64,000 bases of DNA, taken from Opitutaceae bacterium. Lineage in GTDB: Bacteria; Verrucomicrobiota; Verrucomicrobiia; Opitutales; Opitutaceae. Under the pieces are notes generated by a model that saw only the letters and a list, made by a program, of their open reading frames with translations, was not told the origin of the DNA and did no database searches. The stretch is taken from the NCBI GenBank assembly GCA_019455245.1, contig JACFMR010000009.1, positions 1-64,000 on the forward strand, written 5' to 3'. Positions 7,928 to 16,263 of the stretch are shown piece by piece; the stretch's first letter is position 1, and every line of letters starts with the position of its first letter. Made by a program: the position numbers and the translations under genes.

Positions 7928-9082
7928 TCAGAACGTGGCGCGCACCGCGCGGTCGAGCAAGCCCGGGGCGGCTTTCAGTGCCTCCGCCAGCGGCATGGCG
8001 GGCGGACTGATGGCGTGCATTTGCAGGCCGGCCGGGGCGGATTGCGTGGCAATGCTGCCGGCGAACACGTGCACGGATTTGCCCTGCGCGAGTGCCTGCC
8101 GGGTGAGCGCGCCCGGACCCTTGCCGCTGAGCGAGCTGTCGTCGAACCGGCCCTCGCCGGTGATCACGAGATCGGCCCGGCCCAATCGGTTGGCCAAATC
8201 CAACCAGGCGGTGACCAGATCGGAGCCGGGCAGAAGTTGTGCGTCCGCCGCGGTCATCAGACCAAAGGCGATGCCGCCGGCGGCCCCGGCGCCGGGTGCG
8301 CGCATGACGTCAGCCGAGCGGCCGGCATGTTCGCACAGCCGCGACGCGAGGCGGCCGATCAACGCTTCCATTTGCGGCAGATCGGCGGGCGCGAGTCCCT
8401 TTTGCGGACCGTAAATCGCGGAGCAGCCCTGCGGACCGAGCAACGGGTTGGCCACATCGCAGGCGATGCGGATGAGCGGCGCGCGGGCGGTGCCGTCGAT
8501 CCGTGTGATCTCATCCCACCCCGCGGGAACGGGCGGTGAAATTTCGCGTCCATCGGCGGTGAGATAGCGCAGGCCGAGAGCGCCGAGGGCACCGAGCCCG
8601 AGATCGTTGGTGGCGCTGCCACCGACGCCGAGCAGAACGACCTGCGCGCCGAGTTGGGCGGCGTGCGCGATGAGTTCGCCGGTGCCGCGGCTTGTGGTCT
8701 GCCACGGATCGCGTTCGGTGGCCGGCAGCAACGCGAGGCCGCTGGCGGTGGCCATCTCCACGAGCGCGACGGTGGCGTCGGCCGGCAGGTCGGCGGGCAG
8801 GGCGAGCAAGGCGCGCGCCGCGGCCGGGATGGCGTTGAGTTTGACCAGCCCGAATGACGCCGCGACGGGCGCGCCGCGCGGGCCGGTGACGGTGGCGGTG
8901 TGGGTTTCGCCGCCGGCGGCCTGGGTGAGAATCGGGGCGAAGCCCTCGCCGCCGTCGGTCAGCGGGCAGAGGTCGAGCGTCCAGCCGGGCTGGCGCGCGC
9001 GCAGGGCCGATGCCGCCAAATCGCAGGCCGCGGGCGCGGTGAGCGAATCCTTGAATTTGTCGAAGGCGAGAAGGACGCGCAT
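7928..9082 (-). CDS. Glycerate kinase (GlxK/GarK family)
   Basis: 384-aa glycerate kinase, phosphorylating D-glycerate with ATP to 2- or 3-phosphoglycerate, cytoplasmic. Family signature segments: MRVLLAFDKFKDSLTA at the N-terminus, PLTDGGEGF around residue 45, LGVGGSATNDLGLGAL in the middle and GEGRFDDSSLSGKGPG near residue 320. The start at 9082 gives the typical beginning; the frame is open further upstream but has no similarity. The start lies 4 nt from the stop of the DUF1653 gene. It would feed glycerate from sugar-acid or hydroxypyruvate metabolism into glycolysis. Confidence 0.93.
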   Translation of the reverse strand: MRVLLAFDKFKDSLTAPAACDLAASALRARQPGWTLDLCPLTDGGEGFAPILTQAAGGETHTATVTGPRGAPVAASFGLVKLNAIPAAARALLALPADLPADATVALVEMATASGLALLPATERDPWQTTSRGTGELIAHAAQLGAQVVLLGVGGSATNDLGLGALGALGLRYLTADGREISPPVPAGWDEITRIDGTARAPLIRIACDVANPLLGPQGCSAIYGPQKGLAPADLPQMEALIGRLASRLCEHAGRSADVMRAPGAGAAGGIAFGLMTAADAQLLPGSDLVTAWLDLANRLGRADLVITGEGRFDDSSLSGKGPGALTRQALAQGKSVHVFAGSIATQSAPAGLQMHAISPPAMPLAEALKAAPGLLDRAVRATF

Positions 9083-9086
9083 GGGT

Positions 9087-9332
9087 TCAGTCACCAAGGA
9101 ACGCGAAACGCGCGACATTGTTGCCGTCGTGCGTGATCGATTCGACGAACATCGGTTGCGGTCGCACCCAGAGGCCGCGTTCGCCGTAAAGCGCCTGGTA
9201 AACCACCAGCGGTTCGAGGGTCTCCGAATGGCGGGCGAGACCGAGCACGCGGTATTCGCCGCCCTTGTAGTGGCGGTAGCGGCCGGGCCGCGGCATGGAA
9301 GGCAGGGGAGCAAGGTCGGACATCGGGGGCAC
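9087..9332 (-). CDS. DUF1653 domain protein
   Basis: Small 81-aa protein made almost entirely of a DUF1653 domain: GRYRHYKGGEYRVLGLARHSET, then VVYQALYGERGLWVRP and MFVESI. The initiator could be the ATG at 9332 or the one at 9323 (MSDLAPLP); the conserved domain starts about 10 residues later in either case. It is the first gene of the tight run leading to glycerate kinase. Function of the domain is not established; it is often found as a stand-alone small cytoplasmic protein. Confidence 0.83.
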   Translation of the reverse strand: MPPMSDLAPLPSMPRPGRYRHYKGGEYRVLGLARHSETLEPLVVYQALYGERGLWVRPQPMFVESITHDGNNVARFAFLGD

Positions 9333-9396
9333 TGTGAGGCGGCCGGGCCGCGAATGGCAAACTTCCGTCGCGGCCGGCGGCGCCGCTGCGGCGGCT

Positions 9397-10389
9397 TTAG
9401 TTCAGCACGGCGTCGAACAGCCGGTAGGCTTCCTCGCGTGCTTCCGCCGGAAAATCGTGATCGCAATCGGGATGGATGACGCGGAGCCGGTCGGTGGCGC
9501 CGTGCAAGTCATACGCACGCTGCGCCGCAGCGACGACGCGGTCCACCGAGCGCCATTGGAAATTGTCGTCCTTTAGCGGCGCGCTGATCAGCACGGGCCT
9601 TGGCGCCAACGCGGCGAGGATCTCGTGAAAATCGAACAGGATGTCGTGCAACCGCCCGGCATACGCGGCGAGGCGCGGCATGTAGCGCTCAGAGCACCAG
9701 CCGGCGCCCGGTTGCCACACGGCGGGATCGCCGCCCATGTAATCACGAAACGAATCGAGGCCGCAGCTCGACACCACGGCGGCGAGGCGCGGTTCGAAGA
9801 CCGCGGTGAAGAGCGCGTTGTGGCCGCCGAGCGAATGCCCGATGGCGCCAAATTTTTCCGCCCGCACGCAGGGCAGCGCCGCGAGCAGGTCGAGCCCGCG
9901 CACGTTGTCCCGGACGGCCTTCATCGTGCCGCTGACGTAGCCCAGCCCGGCGAGATCGGGCGCGTAATCGGCGAGCAACGGGTAATTTGGGGCGAGGGTC
10001 ACATAACCGCGCGCGGCGAGTTCGGCGGCGTATTGGCGATTGGCGCGACCGCCCAAGCCCACGACCACGCCGGCGCCGATTTCAAAGTTGGTGGGATGCA
10101 GGCAGAGCACGGCAGGAAAGCTGCGGGTGTCGTTATGCAGCGCGGCCTTGGGCAGGCAGAGGTAGGCGGGGGTGCGGCTGCCGGGTTCCGCGGCGTAGCT
10201 GATGCGACGCATGACGTGCGTGCCGTGGTCGGTTTCGCTTTCGACGACAAATTCCGGCGGCTGACGCGGAGTGGCGTTGCGTGCGGGAAATGGCCCCATC
10301 ACGGACTCCAAGCGCCGCACGATGTCGGTGCGCAACGCGGGCCAGTTGGCTGCGGTCGGAGCAAAAGCGGCGGGATCGGTGGAGTTCAT
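9397..10389 (-). CDS. Alpha/beta hydrolase, dienelactone hydrolase/acetyl xylan esterase type
   Basis: 330-aa serine hydrolase. The nucleophile elbow is GHSLGGHNALF near residue 185. The oxyanion-side segment FPAVLCLHPTN lies around residue 95 and the likely catalytic His is in HPDCDHDFPAEAR near the C-terminus. A central Asp is in the LISAPLKDD segment. No signal peptide is visible, so it would act inside the cell on imported sugar esters. Its ATG overlaps the stop of the GH32 gene (ATGA at 10386-10389), so the two are translationally coupled. A deacetylase or feruloyl-esterase-like role on oligosaccharides is plausible; the substrate is unknown. Confidence 0.85.
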   Translation of the reverse strand: MNSTDPAAFAPTAANWPALRTDIVRRLESVMGPFPARNATPRQPPEFVVESETDHGTHVMRRISYAAEPGSRTPAYLCLPKAALHNDTRSFPAVLCLHPTNFEIGAGVVVGLGGRANRQYAAELAARGYVTLAPNYPLLADYAPDLAGLGYVSGTMKAVRDNVRGLDLLAALPCVRAEKFGAIGHSLGGHNALFTAVFEPRLAAVVSSCGLDSFRDYMGGDPAVWQPGAGWCSERYMPRLAAYAGRLHDILFDFHEILAALAPRPVLISAPLKDDNFQWRSVDRVVAAAQRAYDLHGATDRLRVIHPDCDHDFPAEAREEAYRLFDAVLN

Positions 10390-11747
10390 GACGCTGACAG
10401 CGCGGTGGCGGGTGTGGGAGACATGGTCCAAGTGCAGCCGGTTTCGAGCCGGACGTCGCCCTCGGCCCGCAGCGCGAGCGTGGGCGGCGTCGGGTGGGTG
10501 ACAATCTGCGTGCAGCAGGCGCGTTCGTTGACAAACCATTCGAGCACGGAGCGGTCGAGCAGCCATTCGCAGCGGAGGTGGCCGTTGTGGGCAAGGGGCA
10601 GAACCGGCCGGTCGTCAAAGTGCACGCCCGCATCATCGATGCGCACGACGGCCCCGGCGAGTTCGAGCCACAGGACGGCGCCGGGTTGGGGGTTGAAGGA
10701 CACAACGCCCCGGCTTGAATCCGGCTGGGCGAGAGGCAGGCGGAGCGGTTCGGGACCCAGGGTGGCGGCCGGCAGCGGGGTGGCGTGAGATTGCAGTGCG
10801 GTAAGTTCGGCCAGCGGTGTGCTGCAAACCGTGCCGGTGTCATCAAGCCGGACCTCACGGATGGCGCCGAGGCAGCCGTTCCAACCGCGGCCGGAGGCGA
10901 AGCCGCGCACCCAGCCGAACGCCAGGATGCGCCCGTCCGGTGCCAGCTTGGCCTGCGTGGCGTAGTAGTTGTGGCCGGCATCGAACAAACCGCTGCGCTC
11001 CGGCGCAAAGCGACCGGTGTCCGGATCGAACCGGCCGACATGCCATTCCATTTCTGCGCAGGGTGACACGAACAGGATCCAACGGTCGCCGCACGGCACG
11101 ATCGAGGGACATTCGTAAAACGTGACGCGGCTGACAGGCGCGCGCAGGAGCACGCCGCGGTAGGTCCACGAGCGGAGATTGCCGTCGGGGTTTTCGTACA
11201 GGGCGACCACGGAGTCGTCCCCGAGCCGGGCGCCGAGAATGAGAAAGGTGCGGCCGGCGGCATGGAAAACATACGGGTCGCGCCAGTCACCGTCGAAGGC
11301 CGGACCGTCGTGCGTGGCGAGGTCGAGCACCGGGTTGGTGACGTGCTGGGTCCACGTCGTGCAGGCGGCGTCTTGCGGCACGGCCAAGACCTGGGTGGCC
11401 AGGCCGGGCGGAGGCGGCACGCTGGTGTAAAGGATGTGTGGCCCACCGGCGGCGTCAGGCACGCAGCAACCGGAGTAGCAGTGCAGCTCGCCGTGGGCGG
11501 TTTGCGGGCGCAGGGCGATGGGCAGGTGTTCCCAATGCAGCAGGTCGCGGCTGCGCGCGTGGCCCCAGTGCATGTCGGCCCAAGTGTCGCCGCCGGGATT
11601 GTGCTGGTAGAAAAGATGCCACCAGCCGTCGTGCTGAAAGATGCCGTTCGGATCGTTCATCCAGCCGGCCGGCGGGTGAAAATGCCACCGCGGTCGCGCC
11701 GGATCGGTGATGCTGGGATAATCGGGCCGGGTGGGATCGGTGGGCAC
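10386..11747 (-). CDS. Glycoside hydrolase family 32 (fructanase/invertase)
   Basis: About 453-aa GH32 enzyme hydrolysing beta-fructosidic bonds in sucrose, levan or inulin. From the GTG at 11747 the nucleophile Asp32 lies in WMNDPNG, the transition-state stabiliser in the RDP motif (156-158) and the acid/base Glu212 in the ECP motif. The C-terminal part is the usual beta-sandwich. I chose GTG 11747 because the only upstream ATG (11867) lies before a strong minus-strand terminator (11790-11812) that ends the fucose isomerase transcript. No export signal is visible with this start, so the enzyme would act on imported sugars. It is coupled to the esterase by an ATGA overlap. Confidence 0.88.
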   Translation of the reverse strand: MPTDPTRPDYPSITDPARPRWHFHPPAGWMNDPNGIFQHDGWWHLFYQHNPGGDTWADMHWGHARSRDLLHWEHLPIALRPQTAHGELHCYSGCCVPDAAGGPHILYTSVPPPPGLATQVLAVPQDAACTTWTQHVTNPVLDLATHDGPAFDGDWRDPYVFHAAGRTFLILGARLGDDSVVALYENPDGNLRSWTYRGVLLRAPVSRVTFYECPSIVPCGDRWILFVSPCAEMEWHVGRFDPDTGRFAPERSGLFDAGHNYYATQAKLAPDGRILAFGWVRGFASGRGWNGCLGAIREVRLDDTGTVCSTPLAELTALQSHATPLPAATLGPEPLRLPLAQPDSSRGVVSFNPQPGAVLWLELAGAVVRIDDAGVHFDDRPVLPLAHNGHLRCEWLLDRSVLEWFVNERACCTQIVTHPTPPTLALRAEGDVRLETGCTWTMSPTPATALSAS

Positions 11748-11781
11748 GGGTTCAGGCGAGCGGGTTTTGCCGTGGCGTGGA

Positions 11782-11814
11782 AACAAAAAAGCGGAGCCGG
11801 GCGGGCTCCGCTTG
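11782..11814 (-). terminator. Rho-independent terminator after fucose isomerase gene
   Basis: A perfect 9-bp stem (11790-11798 with 11804-11812, AGCGGAGCC) closes a 5-nt loop. On the minus strand it is followed by a run of six T (plus-strand A-run at 11785-11790). It lies 77 nt downstream of the isomerase stop codon (11890). Confidence 0.88.
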
Positions 11815-11889
11815 CGATTTGCGGCGTGGCACGTTTCGACCGCACCGGGAAGGCGCGTTGAGGGCAACGCGCCCCACCTGGTTGTTGCT

Positions 11890-13518
11890 TCAGAACTTCG
11901 AGCCGTCGGCCTTGGTGCCGCAGAGCGAGACCTGGAGGCCGAGTTCGGCGGCGAGGGCGGCCTTGGCGTACATCGCGAGGTCGGCGTCCTTGGCGGACTT
12001 GGCGTAGGCGACCTGGATGTGGTTCGCCTTGTGCCGCGCCATCATCTGGTCGCGCGAAACGCCGTAGGTGACCGCGTGCATGATCGGCCATTGCACGTTG
12101 GTTTCCTGCCAGCGGCGCTCGGTTTCCTCGCGGGGGAGGGCGACGACCTTGGCGCGGCCGAGGTCCATCTTGAGCTTGCCGCCCTCGACGAAGATGCGGC
12201 TCCACACGATTTCGCCGGGCTTGGCGATGCCGCGCACGGTGCCGCCGCCGAGGCGGAAGTACATGTAGGGCTGGCGCAGCGAGTCGGTGCCCTTGTAGCC
12301 GTCGATGTGGTGGGCCGGCGGCGCGGCGCCGGAGATGAGAAACACCCAGACGTATTCGTCGGTCGAGCCGGTCGGGTCGTAATCGCCCCAGCGCAGGTCA
12401 TGCAGCGTGTTCTCGACGGGCTGGCCGAGGAGCTTGTGCACGCGGTTGGTCAGCAGGCCGTCGAGGCCGGCGCACTCGTCCACCTCGTTGAAGTGGGTGA
12501 GCGGCTCGCCGTCGCGGATGATCTCGCCCTTGGCGTTGGCCACGGGCGGGCGGTCGGAATTGTTGAGGATGCCCTCGACGAGATCGGAGGCGGGCAGGAG
12601 GTCCTTGAGGCCCTGCTGGTATTGGATGCCGATCGACTCACAGCCGAACTCGTCGGCGATGCGCAGCGCGGCGACGTAGGTCTTGCACTGCCAGATCACC
12701 TGTTCCTCGGTCAGATCCTTGTCGGTGTCGGGGCCGAGGCGGAAGGTCATGCCCTTGGCCTTGAGCCAGTCGTAAACCGCGCGCGCCTCGGCGTCGCTGA
12801 CCTGGGTGGCACCGTAGTAGAGGGCCGATTGGGAGAGGCGCTCCTTGTAAACGCCGCAGGGGAAGAGCAGCTCGTCGGGGATGATGGCGTTGTACATGCC
12901 CATGCAGCCCTCGTCGAACACGCCCATGATGGATTTGCGGCGGCGCAGGTCGTCGGCGATTTTCTTCGCGATGGCGCGGGCCTTCGGCGGCACGGTGCAG
13001 CGGCCGAGCGCCTTGACGTGCGACGTGGTGTGCTTGATCACGCCGGTCTTCAGCCAGCCGGCGAGGTGGGTGAGGAAAAACTCGTCGGTGAAATCCTTGC
13101 TCCAGAGCGTGGAGTATTTGACGCCGGCCTTGGTCAGCGAGCCGTTGAGATTGAGCATGCCGACGAGACCCGGGGCGGAGCCGGACCAGTTGGCCACGGT
13201 CAAAATGGGGCCCTGGTGCGAGATGAGACCGGGCAGGATGTGGTGCGAATACTGCCAGACGGATTCGGCCACGATGAGCGGCGCCTTGGGGTCGAGCTTG
13301 GCGAACACGGCCATGCCCTCCTTCTGCGAACCGATGAAGCCGTGCTTCAGCTCGGGCTTGTAGGGGTGGGCGCGGACGAGCTTGCCGCCCAGCTTGGCGA
13401 TGGCGGCGGTGAGCTGCTTTTCCATGGCGGTCTGGAACTGCCAGGTGGCCTCGTTGGCGGATTGGCGGAGATCGCCGTTGGCGATCAGCATGATGGTTTT
13501 TTTGGCGGTCTTTTTCAT
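11890..13518 (-). CDS. L-fucose isomerase family protein
   Basis: 542-aa aldose-ketose isomerase of the FucI/AraA superfamily, expected to convert L-fucose to L-fuculose (or a related deoxysugar) using Mn2+. The core segment FDEGCMGMYNAIIPDELL carries the conserved Glu/Asp metal ligands. Also present are AESVWQYSHH, TVANWSGSAPGLVGMLN and, in the C-terminal domain, FLISGAAPPAHHIDGYKG. Length is near that of typical FucI. It is transcribed divergently from an AraC regulator 87 nt away and ends in a clear terminator, so it is a monocistronic regulated unit. It supplies the first step of the route that continues in the BMC operon 20 kb away. L-rhamnose or D-arabinose isomerase activity is possible. 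Confidence 0.85.
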   Translation of the reverse strand: MKKTAKKTIMLIANGDLRQSANEATWQFQTAMEKQLTAAIAKLGGKLVRAHPYKPELKHGFIGSQKEGMAVFAKLDPKAPLIVAESVWQYSHHILPGLISHQGPILTVANWSGSAPGLVGMLNLNGSLTKAGVKYSTLWSKDFTDEFFLTHLAGWLKTGVIKHTTSHVKALGRCTVPPKARAIAKKIADDLRRRKSIMGVFDEGCMGMYNAIIPDELLFPCGVYKERLSQSALYYGATQVSDAEARAVYDWLKAKGMTFRLGPDTDKDLTEEQVIWQCKTYVAALRIADEFGCESIGIQYQQGLKDLLPASDLVEGILNNSDRPPVANAKGEIIRDGEPLTHFNEVDECAGLDGLLTNRVHKLLGQPVENTLHDLRWGDYDPTGSTDEYVWVFLISGAAPPAHHIDGYKGTDSLRQPYMYFRLGGGTVRGIAKPGEIVWSRIFVEGGKLKMDLGRAKVVALPREETERRWQETNVQWPIMHAVTYGVSRDQMMARHKANHIQVAYAKSAKDADLAMYAKAALAAELGLQVSLCGTKADGSKF

Positions 13519-13528
13519 AGGGTTACTA

Positions 13529-13640
13529 GATAAAATCGGCGGGGGCGTTTGGCCGTTCGGGGGCCGGGTAAAGGGGTATTATGCACTCGCAGCCGTCGGG
13601 TCGAAATGGATAGTTTGCGAAAACAGATGGATAAAATCGG
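13529..13640. promoter_or_regulatory. 12-nt direct repeat pair, candidate AraC-family operators
   Basis: GATAAAATCGGC occurs at 13529-13540, just upstream of the isomerase start, and again at 13629-13640 inside the first codons of the AraC-type regulator. The copies are exactly 100 nt apart and on the same strand. Direct repeats are the usual operator geometry for AraC proteins, but no experiment supports this site. Confidence 0.35.
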
Positions 13641-14508
13641 CCCACAGGCGTCGCGGCGGCTGCTTTCCCAGCAGGTCACCGGCACGCGTTATTTCTTCCT
13701 TGATCTGGCGCCGGGGTCGGACCGCCGGCCGCGGCCGGCGCTGGGCGGGCGGGAGGTGTGCAATCCCGACTATGCCGTGCTGCGCGAAGCCTACGTTTAC
13801 GACGGGTTGGAATTTGTCGCGGCGGGGCGGGGTTGGGTCGAACTCGACGGCGCGCGGCACCCGCTGGGCCCCGGCACGGTGTTTGCCTACGGGCGGGCCA
13901 CGCGGTGCGTGATCCGCACGGACCCGCAGCAGCCGATGGTGAAGTATTTCGTCTGCATCGCCGGCGGCGCGGCGGCGCGACGGCTGACCCAGGCCGGGGT
14001 GGGGCCGGGGGCGGTGAAGGTGCTGGCCACGCATGCGGAGATGCGCGGATTGTTCGAGGAACTCATCCACGAGGGCCAGCGGCCGGGTCGGCTCGCGCGG
14101 GCGTTGTGTGCGGCGCAACTGGAACTCCTGTTGCTCAAGGTCGAGGAACACATCGCCCAGGGCGCGCAGCGCGATGATCCGGCCCGCGAACGCTTTCTGC
14201 GCTGCAAATCACTGATCGACGAACGCGCGCGCGATCTGGCCGGGCTGGAGGAAATCGCCGCGGCGGTGGGCCTCGAGGTTTCGAGTGTCTGCCGGCTGTT
14301 CCGCCGTTATCACGATTGCAGCCCGTACCAACACCTGCTCCGGCGCAAGATGACACTGGCGGCGGAGGAACTGGTCGAGAACGGCGGCCTGATCAAGGAG
14401 GTGGCGCAGCGGGTCGGGTTTGCCGACCCCTATCATTTTTCGCGCTGTTTCAAGGCCGTGCACGGCGTGGCGCCGCGCGACCTGTTGCGCTACCGCCGGG
14501 CGGACTGA
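13606..14508 (+). CDS. AraC family transcriptional regulator
   Basis: 300-aa regulator. The N-terminal cupin-like sensor domain spans about 40-170 and includes a GRGWVELDGARHPLGPGTVFAYG beta-barrel segment. The C-terminal double helix-turn-helix (about 205-298) includes LEEIAAAVGLEVSSVCRLFRR and the classic VAQRVGFADPYHFSRCFKAVHG. The start at 13606 (MDSLRKQMD) is chosen because the extra upstream codons from 13549 show no similarity and lie in the divergent promoter region. Its position opposite the L-fucose isomerase gene suggests it senses a sugar and controls that gene, possibly also its own. Confidence 0.87.
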   Translation: MDSLRKQMDKIGPQASRRLLSQQVTGTRYFFLDLAPGSDRRPRPALGGREVCNPDYAVLREAYVYDGLEFVAAGRGWVELDGARHPLGPGTVFAYGRATRCVIRTDPQQPMVKYFVCIAGGAAARRLTQAGVGPGAVKVLATHAEMRGLFEELIHEGQRPGRLARALCAAQLELLLLKVEEHIAQGAQRDDPARERFLRCKSLIDERARDLAGLEEIAAAVGLEVSSVCRLFRRYHDCSPYQHLLRRKMTLAAEELVENGGLIKEVAQRVGFADPYHFSRCFKAVHGVAPRDLLRYRRAD

Positions 14509-14512
14509 GGGT

Positions 14513-15010
14513 TCAGTCGCCCATGACCGCGAGCTTGGCGGTGACGTTGCGCACGCCGTCGGTGTCGAGGGTGAGGGCGATCGCCTTGCCGATGAGATCG
14601 GCGGAGGGCACGTTGCCCTGCAGCACGACTTCGCCGGCGGTCACATCGACGTTGATGGCGAGCGCGGACAGGTCGCGATCCAGCACGAACTTGGCCTTGA
14701 TCACGGAGAGGATGCGCGCATCCGAGATCGCGCTGCCGACCGCGGAGGTCTTGTTGCGCACGACCTGACCGGACTTGACAAGGTCGGCCTTGATTTCCTC
14801 GGGCGTAAGGTGCCACTCCTCGAGCTTGGCGGCGAACGAGTCGCGCAGGTTGCCCGCGGCGGACTTGGTTTTGTCGGCGGCCTGGGCGGCGGCCTGCTGG
14901 GCCTGCCCGCCCAACGAGGTCGGTTGCGGCGGGTGGCGTTGGCTGTACAGGCCCATGCCGATGGCCCCGGCGGCGGCGCCGAGCAGGAAGAACAACAGGA
15001 CGGATTTCAT
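14513..15010 (-). CDS. Membrane-anchored BON domain protein
   Basis: 165-aa envelope protein. Residues 1-20 ([20 protein letters not shown]) form a signal anchor; an Ala/Gln-rich segment follows. One BON domain lies at about 90-162 ([35 protein letters not shown]). BON domains bind phospholipid or protect the envelope under stress, as in OsmY. The start at 15010 gives the signal segment; longer forms would put 63 residues in front of it. It is convergent with the AraC gene (4 nt between the two stops). Confidence 0.85.
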   Translation of the reverse strand: MKSVLLFFLLGAAAGAIGMGLYSQRHPPQPTSLGGQAQQAAAQAADKTKSAAGNLRDSFAAKLEEWHLTPEEIKADLVKSGQVVRNKTSAVGSAISDARILSVIKAKFVLDRDLSALAINVDVTAGEVVLQGNVPSADLIGKAIALTLDTDGVRNVTAKLAVMGD

Positions 15011-15101
15011 GCCGGAGCAGACCGCAGGCGGACGCTCCGGTTCGGTTGGCCGCACAATTTGTTTTGAACGGCGCGCCGGGCTGCGCTTGGCTGCTCCGTC
15101 T

Positions 15102-15884
15102 ATGGCGCAGAAATCAGCCCTCGTCACCGGCGCATCGCGCGGCATCGGCCGCGGCATTGCCCTCGAACTTGCCCGCGCGGGCCACCGCGTGGCCATCAAC
15201 TACGCCGGCAACGCGGCGGCGGCGGCCGAGGCGCTCAAGCTCGTGCAGGAAGCCGGCGGCGACGGTTTCATCATTCAGGGCGACGTGGCCGCGGCCGCCG
15301 ACCGCGAGCGCCTCGTGGCCGAGACGGTCGCGAAGTTCGGCCGCATCGACGTGCTGGTGAACAACGCCGGGGTCGCCCCCTCGGTCCGCGCCGACCTGCT
15401 CGACGCGGGCGAGGAGAGCTTTGACCGGCTTTACGGCATCAATCTCAAAGGCCCCTTCTTTCTCACGCAGCTCGTGGCCAAGCAGATGCTCCAGCAGGAG
15501 CCGGACGCCGAGGGCTTCCGCGGCCGCATCGTCAACATCACCTCGATCTCCGTCTACACCGCTTCGATCAACCGCGGCGATTACTGCATGGTGAAGGCCG
15601 GGCTGGCGATGATGACCAAGCTGTTCGCCGAACGTCTGGCCAACGACGGCATCAACGTTTACGAGATCCGCCCCGGCGTGATCGCGACCGACATGACCGG
15701 CGGCGTGAAGGAGAAATACGACAAGCTGATCATCCACGACGAGCGCGGCATCACGCCGATCCGCCGCTGGGGCACGCCGCAGGACATCGGCCGCGCCGTG
15801 CGCGCGATCGCCGAGGACCGCTTCCCGTTCTCGACCGGCGCGGTTTTCGACATCGACGGCGGTTTCCACCTGCACAGGCTTTGA
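15102..15884 (+). CDS. Short-chain dehydrogenase/reductase (3-ketoacyl-ACP reductase-like)
   Basis: 260-aa NAD(P)(H)-dependent SDR. The [15 protein letters not shown] cofactor motif is at residues 9-23 and NNAGVA at about 87-92. The catalytic Ser is in NITSIS and YxxxK is in DYCMVKAG (Tyr about 163, Lys about 167). The C-terminal [15 protein letters not shown] closes the fold. A stretch with [19 protein letters not shown] is typical of sugar- and hydroxyacid-specific SDRs rather than FabG, so a role in sugar oxidation is as likely as fatty acid synthesis. It stands alone, followed by a 379-bp gap. Confidence 0.87.
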   Translation: MAQKSALVTGASRGIGRGIALELARAGHRVAINYAGNAAAAAEALKLVQEAGGDGFIIQGDVAAAADRERLVAETVAKFGRIDVLVNNAGVAPSVRADLLDAGEESFDRLYGINLKGPFFLTQLVAKQMLQQEPDAEGFRGRIVNITSISVYTASINRGDYCMVKAGLAMMTKLFAERLANDGINVYEIRPGVIATDMTGGVKEKYDKLIIHDERGITPIRRWGTPQDIGRAVRAIAEDRFPFSTGAVFDIDGGFHLHRL

Positions 15885-16263
15885 GCCGGTGCCGGGCCGG
15901 CGCCCGGGTGTTGCGCAGATCTTGTCCGGCCGCATTCAGTGCGGCTGATTACCTGTGCGATTCCAGTTATTAATTCCGGTAATTACTCGACACCACAATG
16001 GGTAGGTGATTGACGTAAATATCACCACAACCAGTAGTGGTCGCCCGCGGGTCTTCTTGTAGGTGCCAGTTGCTTGCAAGGCGTACCTGTGGCCGGATTT
16101 GCCCCATGTTTACCGTCTCCACCTCGGCTTCCTGTTTTCCATCCCCCCCGGACAAATTTCCCGGGCGGAAGCCGCGGTCAGACCGGCGAACTTTACCCGG
16201 TTCCTGATCGCCGCGCCTTGGGAGAGGTGCGGCTTGTCCCTCCCTGCCTTGATATATTTTTCC
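15885..16263 (+). promoter_or_regulatory. Long leader/promoter region of the B12-dependent ribonucleotide reductase
   Basis: Gene-free stretch upstream of nrdJ. An AT-richer core (about 15966-16030) holds an inverted repeat TAATT-N5-AATTA (15971-15985), two direct copies of CACCACAA 32 nt apart (15991-15998 and 16023-16030), GGTGAT-N10-ATCACC (16005-16026) and ACCAC-N8-GTGGT (16024-16041). This looks like a multi-site operator. I could not find the conserved parts of a cobalamin riboswitch. Confidence 0.45.

Noticed and set aside
11748-11867. ATG 11867 as start of GH32
   Set aside because: It lies upstream of a strong minus-strand terminator of the previous gene, and the added residues have no similarity to GH32.
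15885-16263. Cobalamin riboswitch before the B12-dependent reductase
   Set aside because: A stretch AAGCCGCGGTCAGACCGGC recalls the B12 box, but it is a self-contained hairpin and the other core elements (GCCACTG, GGGAAGG) are not found upstream.
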